From BS750m-G4 sp964472195 (GTDB lineage: Bacteria; Bacteroidota; Ignavibacteria; Tepidaquicellales; Tepidaquicellaceae): 9,021 bases of DNA. The position numbers and the translations under genes are program-made. Where the stretch lies: positions 1-9,021 of the forward strand of contig CAYYJH010000100.1 in the NCBI GenBank assembly GCA_964472195.1, in the 5' to 3' direction. The notes under the pieces are model-generated. The model was not told where the DNA came from and made no database searches. It saw only the letters and a list, made by a program, of their open reading frames with translations. Shown in pieces: positions 6,374-9,021 of the stretch (position 1 is the first letter of the stretch; every line of letters begins with the position of its first letter).

Positions 6374-6871
6374 CTAATTCTTCTTTGGATGTTTCTCGTG
6401 ATGTTGAGGTCCTAAATCAAATATGATACGCTGGTCTTCATTTAAAATCTTCCTGATTTCCTGGTGTTTTGCTGCTTGCTTTTTCATTAACAGTATATTA
6501 AGCTCACCAATTTCTTCAATAATACTATTAATTGCATTCATATCAGCTTCTTCATCTGTAGAAAGGGTTCTTAAATGAGCTTCTCTTTCCCCTATCTGAT
6601 TCTTTATAGGCAATGCTTCTTTCATAAAGTTTATTTCTAATTCCTTAATTTTTTCTTTTTGCTCTTCTGTTAGATCCGGAATTTCAGGGAAATGTCCTGC
6701 CTGCTGCATTGGAGGTATCATCATATGTGGAGGTCCAAAATGCTCATTCTCTTGACCGGGAGGAGGTGGTGGTTTTTGTTCGTCATCCTGCTGTGCAAAC
6801 GTACAGGTATTGAAGAGGATTATTGATAGTACAAAAAGAAGTGCTACGCTTTTTAACTGAAATATTTTCAT
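6374..6871 (-). CDS. Secreted Spy/CpxP-like LTxxQ periplasmic protein
   Basis: A 165-residue exported protein. The signal peptide MKIFQLKSVALLFVLSIILF runs to a likely cleavage at TFA|QQ (~26). A Pro-rich linker with five consecutive prolines (34-38) and a His/Met-rich stretch (EHFGPPHMMIPPM, ~43-55) follow. The core is helical and carries two LTxxQ-type motifs, LTEEQ (67-71) and LNEDQ (143-147), typical of Spy, CpxP and related periplasmic stress or metal-binding proteins. The C-terminus is again His-rich (QHHEKHPKK). Family members act as periplasmic chaperones or as sensors that tune envelope stress responses. This is the last gene of the sigma operon, 82 bases after the preceding gene. 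Metal binding is inferred from composition only. Confidence 0.75.
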   Translation of the reverse strand: MKIFQLKSVALLFVLSIILFNTCTFAQQDDEQKPPPPPGQENEHFGPPHMMIPPMQQAGHFPEIPDLTEEQKEKIKELEINFMKEALPIKNQIGEREAHLRTLSTDEEADMNAINSIIEEIGELNILLMKKQAAKHQEIRKILNEDQRIIFDLGPQHHEKHPKKN

Positions 6872-6953
6872 GATTTTTAGATTAAATTATAATTAAAGTA
6901 TTTATTATAAAAAGGCTCACATTTTTATTAAACCAACTTATGATTTTGACATA

Positions 6954-7472
6954 TTACCTTGAAGGCGGAGGCGGCGGTCTATGTTCATCAGGACGAGATG
7001 TCTCCAGCATTTCATTAAATAATAATTTAAGTTTTTCTTGCTGCTCCGGTTGGCACACTGATTTTAATTCTAAAATATGTTCATTGTTTACCATCTCTAG
7101 TCCAGCTTGCATCATCCCGATTTCTTCACTTAGTTTCTGAATTTTTAAAGTGTCAGGTTTCTGTTGGAAAAGTTCATCGACTAGTAATCTCTTCCTCATG
7201 TGTATTTCCCGTGCAATATCTTTAGTACGAAGTGTGTGCTTCATACTGCTTATCTCGAAATGCTGCTTCTGATCAATAGAAAGTTTCAACTCTTCTTCCA
7301 GAAAATCTTCAGGACGTCTCTCCTTGTCTTCAATTAGATCGTGTTTTGCTATCGGAAAGATTGGTTTATTAATGACCATTGATAACCAAAAAGCAGAGAG
7401 TGTAAATAAATTTAATACAACCAAAACTATAATTGTCCATATGACAAATCTTTTGTTAGTAAAGTAATCCAT
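6954..7472 (-). CDS. Membrane-anchored Spy/CpxP or CnrX-like periplasmic sensor
   Basis: A 172-residue protein with one N-terminal membrane helix (~10-32) and a helical periplasmic domain. The domain has the family-typical ELKLSIDQKQHF (61-72, an LTxxQ-like motif), a long charged helix with several His and Met residues, and SVCQPEQQEKLKLLF (138-152). The layout matches the heavy-metal resistance/CnrX and Spy group: a signal anchor, four helices and a Pro-rich tail (RPPPPPSR). In CnrX-type systems such a protein binds metal in the periplasm and controls an anti-sigma factor. Here it starts 2 bases after the stop codon of the probable anti-sigma gene, which supports a joint function. The ligand is unknown; protein-folding stress is as likely as metal. 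Confidence 0.72.
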   Translation of the reverse strand: MDYFTNKRFVIWTIIVLVVLNLFTLSAFWLSMVINKPIFPIAKHDLIEDKERRPEDFLEEELKLSIDQKQHFEISSMKHTLRTKDIAREIHMRKRLLVDELFQQKPDTLKIQKLSEEIGMMQAGLEMVNNEHILELKSVCQPEQQEKLKLLFNEMLETSRPDEHRPPPPPSR

Positions 7473-7474
7473 GG

Positions 7475-7822
7475 TTATTGATTATTATTGAGATTCGTTA
7501 AAGTGTAATTAGATTGTTGAATAGAAAACTCTTTAGAAAGAGACTCAATATATTCTATGCGTTCTGATTTTTGTCCCGCTGAATTTTCGTAAATGAAAAT
7601 TCCTGTTAATATGTTGAGAGTAATTATTAAAATCAAAAGAGCAGGTCGTAAGTAATCTCTAATATTAAATTTAAACTCAGATTGTTCTTGTGATTTCTCT
7701 TTACTTTCGATCCGTCCCATTAGCTTTGTATAAAAAAATGGTGAGCATTCAATCTTTTCTGTGTTATCAACACTTCTAAGTGTCTTTTCTATTTCTTCTT
7801 CAATTTTAAAATTCTTTTCCAT
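7475..7822 (-). CDS. Probable membrane anti-sigma factor
   Basis: A 115-residue protein with a charged cytoplasmic N-terminus (1-57), one membrane helix (~58-78) and a short periplasmic tail ending in Asn-rich sequence. The N-terminus has the short SPFFYTKLMGRI segment (27-38), which recalls small anti-sigma proteins encoded next to ECF sigma genes in Bacteroidota. It lacks the HxxxCxxC zinc motif of ZAS-type anti-sigma factors. The call rests on position directly after the sigma gene, topology and size, as in the CnrY-CnrX-CnrH arrangement. It is 60 bases from the sigma gene and 2 bases from the next gene. An unrelated small membrane protein cannot be excluded. Confidence 0.65.
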   Translation of the reverse strand: MEKNFKIEEEIEKTLRSVDNTEKIECSPFFYTKLMGRIESKEKSQEQSEFKFNIRDYLRPALLILIITLNILTGIFIYENSAGQKSERIEYIESLSKEFSIQQSNYTLTNLNNNQ

Positions 7823-7882
7823 TTTTCTCTATTCTATTTTTATGACGATAATTTAACATTAAACTTGCGAACATTTAATTTT

Positions 7883-8458
7883 TTACTGAATATTTTTATA
7901 GTAATCATAAAGTTTTACTTTTAAATTCTTTTTTGCTCGATGCATTAACGATTCTACAGCAGACAAACTTGTTTTCATAATCTCAGCTATTTCATTATTT
8001 TTAAATCCTTCAAACTTACTCAAAATAAATGCTATTTTTTGATTTTGTGGAAGTGTTTCTATAGTTTCCGTGAGGATCTGGATTCTTTCTTTATTTTCCA
8101 AAATAGTATGCGGGTTTGTCAATTCAGATTCTTGCACTTTTTCAATCGTTCTTTCAAATCCCAAAATATTTTGGAACTTTGCAAATCTTTTCTTGCGATT
8201 CTTTCTTCTGATAAAATCCAAAGATTTGTTAACTGAAATCCTGTACAACCAAGTGGAAATTTTAGCTTCACCTCGAAAATGGATAACTGAATTGTATACT
8301 TCAATGAACACTTCTTGCGTAATATCTTCGGCATCTTCTCTATTATGAACAAATCCGAAACAAAGATTTATTACTTTGTTTTGGTATTCTTCAACTAATA
8401 CTTTAAAAGCATTAGCATTTCCGTTTTTCAATTCATTTATTAACTCTTTATCCTTCAC
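7883..8458 (-). CDS. RNA polymerase ECF sigma factor
   Basis: A 191-residue sigma-70 family factor of the extracytoplasmic-function type. Region 2 (~20-90) contains DAEDITQEVFIEVYNSV, the core-binding and -10-recognising segment, and STWLYRISVNKSLDFIRR. Region 4 (~132-183) contains LPQNQKIAFILSKFEGFKNNEIAEIM and the helix-turn-helix end TSLSAVESLMHRAKKNLK. Region 3 is absent, as expected. The start is GTG at 8458: a TAG stop lies three codons upstream in frame, so no longer form exists. It is the first gene of a four-gene operon with a probable anti-sigma factor and two periplasmic LTxxQ-type proteins, so it probably drives an envelope-stress or metal response and its own operon. Confidence 0.9.
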   Translation of the reverse strand: MKDKELINELKNGNANAFKVLVEEYQNKVINLCFGFVHNREDAEDITQEVFIEVYNSVIHFRGEAKISTWLYRISVNKSLDFIRRKNRKKRFAKFQNILGFERTIEKVQESELTNPHTILENKERIQILTETIETLPQNQKIAFILSKFEGFKNNEIAEIMKTSLSAVESLMHRAKKNLKVKLYDYYKNIQ

Positions 8459-8489
8459 TATAACCTAATAAAGCCTTGTTTAAGAATTA

Positions 8490-8515
8490 GACGCTTTGAT
8501 GAGAAAATTCTTGCA
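8490..8515 (-). promoter_or_regulatory. Possible autoregulatory ECF promoter
   Basis: On the minus strand, TGCAAG (8515-8510) and CGTCTAA (starting at 8493) are separated by 16 bases, about 30 bases before the GTG start of the sigma gene. A CGTC-like -10 box and this spacing are common for ECF promoters, but the -35 element lacks the usual AAC core, so this is only a candidate. An inverted repeat TTGCA (8511-8515) and TGCAA (8525-8529) overlaps it. Confidence 0.2.
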
Positions 8516-8549
8516 CATATGTTATGCAAATTCTAAAATTTAGCATGAA

Positions 8550-8579
8550 AAAAAGCCCCGATTAAAATCGGGGCTTTTT
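8550..8579 (-). terminator. Strong rho-independent terminator of the LysM gene
   Basis: A perfect 13-bp stem, AAAAAGCCCCGAT (8550-8562) and ATCGGGGCTTTTT (8567-8579), has a 4-base loop and T-tracts on both sides. On the minus strand it lies 47 bases after the LysM stop codon. It separates that gene from the sigma operon downstream. It is symmetrical and would also stop plus-strand transcription. Confidence 0.92.
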
Positions 8580-8626
8580 ATTTATGATCCTAAAAATCGA
8601 ATCAATTTTTTATACTGGAAAAGAAA

Positions 8627-9021
8627 TTATTTCTTTTCTTCTTTCTTCATATCTTTTGTGTCTACCTTCTTCATAATTCTTCTTTTCCTGTAAATTCTAT
8701 ACTTCTTCCAGGTGTTATGCCTCTTAGCATAATCTAACTTTTGCTTTGTATTCAAGGCAGGAATTCTTAATACTTGACCTGGATAAATCAAATTTGGATT
8801 CTTGATTGTTTTAGAAACTCTTGCCGGGGCTTTTACAACACCATCTTTATTTGCATCCCAGATAGCGGGCCAGAGTTTCATGTTACCGTAATGCTTCTTC
8901 ATACCGGCAATCTTCGATAAACAATCGCCTTTAATTACAGTGTAAGTGCCGCCCTTTGGACCCCAAGCAGCTAATTTCTTTTTCATTGCTTGATACCTAT
9001 CCCAGAACTCAGGTAAGCATT
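8627..9021 (-). CDS. LysM-domain peptidoglycan-binding protein, 5' end outside window
   Basis: A LysM domain lies about 14-77 residues after the in-window ATG at 8986. It starts with GGTYTVIKGDCLSKIAGM and ends with IKNPNLIYPGQVLRIP, the usual LysM beginning and end. A 15-residue Ala/Lys/Val-rich insertion sits before the second half. The C-terminal tail is very basic (RIYRKRRIMKK). LysM domains bind N-acetylglucosamine chains of peptidoglycan. The reading frame stays open upstream of the ATG to the window edge (PEFWDRYQAM precedes it), and no convincing ribosome site precedes 8986. The WGPKGGTYTVIKGD context is usually internal in longer envelope proteins, so the gene is reported as partial, with 8986 as the alternative start. 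It is a separate transcription unit from the sigma operon. Confidence 0.75.
   Translation of the reverse strand, partial: CLPEFWDRYQAMKKKLAAWGPKGGTYTVIKGDCLSKIAGMKKHYGNMKLWPAIWDANKDGVVKAPARVSKTIKNPNLIYPGQVLRIPALNTKQKLDYAKRHNTWKKYRIYRKRRIMKKVDTKDMKKEEKK

Noticed and set aside
8039..8352. Frames on both strands inside the sigma factor gene
   Set aside because: They are shadows; sigma regions 2 and 4 are unambiguous in the minus-strand frame.

Overview
The window is AT-rich, and most of its genes lack a clear Shine-Dalgarno sequence. It carries a SusC-like/OMP_b-brl_3 outer-membrane receptor, an Mla-type ATPase, an ECF sigma operon with LTxxQ periplasmic proteins and a WGP...YTVxKGD-type LysM protein. 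Together these point to the Bacteroidota/Chlorobiota branch, possibly an Ignavibacteria-like organism. That placement is an inference from gene families, not a measured assignment.

Left region (1-2337): a two-gene type IV toxin-antitoxin module (abiEi antitoxin, then abiEii nucleotidyltransferase toxin) lies on the minus strand. On its right is a truncated C-terminal piece of mnmA, the tRNA 2-thiouridylase gene. The last two bases of that piece's final codon, its stop codon and the next 25 bases (2139-2168) recur exactly at positions 1-30. The most economical reading is that an intact mnmA ends at position 5, just outside the window, and that the AbiE module sits between two copies of the mnmA 3' end. 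AbiE has its own near-consensus sigma70 promoter, a 14-bp-arm palindromic operator and a strong GGAGGT ribosome site, unlike the neighbouring genes. REP-like hairpins follow both mnmA ends.

Middle region (2338-6284): a lone MlaF-type ABC ATPase (minus strand, TTG start) is divergent from an 818-residue TonB-receptor-like outer-membrane beta-barrel protein (plus strand). A small lipoprotein of unknown function follows the receptor. A bidirectional hairpin terminator separates these from the next operon.

Right region (6374-8458, minus strand): an envelope-stress or metal-response operon. In transcription order it holds an ECF sigma factor, a small single-span membrane protein that is probably its anti-sigma factor, a membrane-anchored CnrX/Spy-like protein, and a secreted Spy/CpxP-like LTxxQ protein. 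The probable logic is that the periplasmic proteins sense a signal and control release of the sigma factor through the membrane protein. Upstream, a strong intrinsic terminator isolates this operon from a LysM-domain gene whose reading frame runs off the right edge of the window.

No tRNA, rRNA, CRISPR array, transposase or integrase gene was seen.
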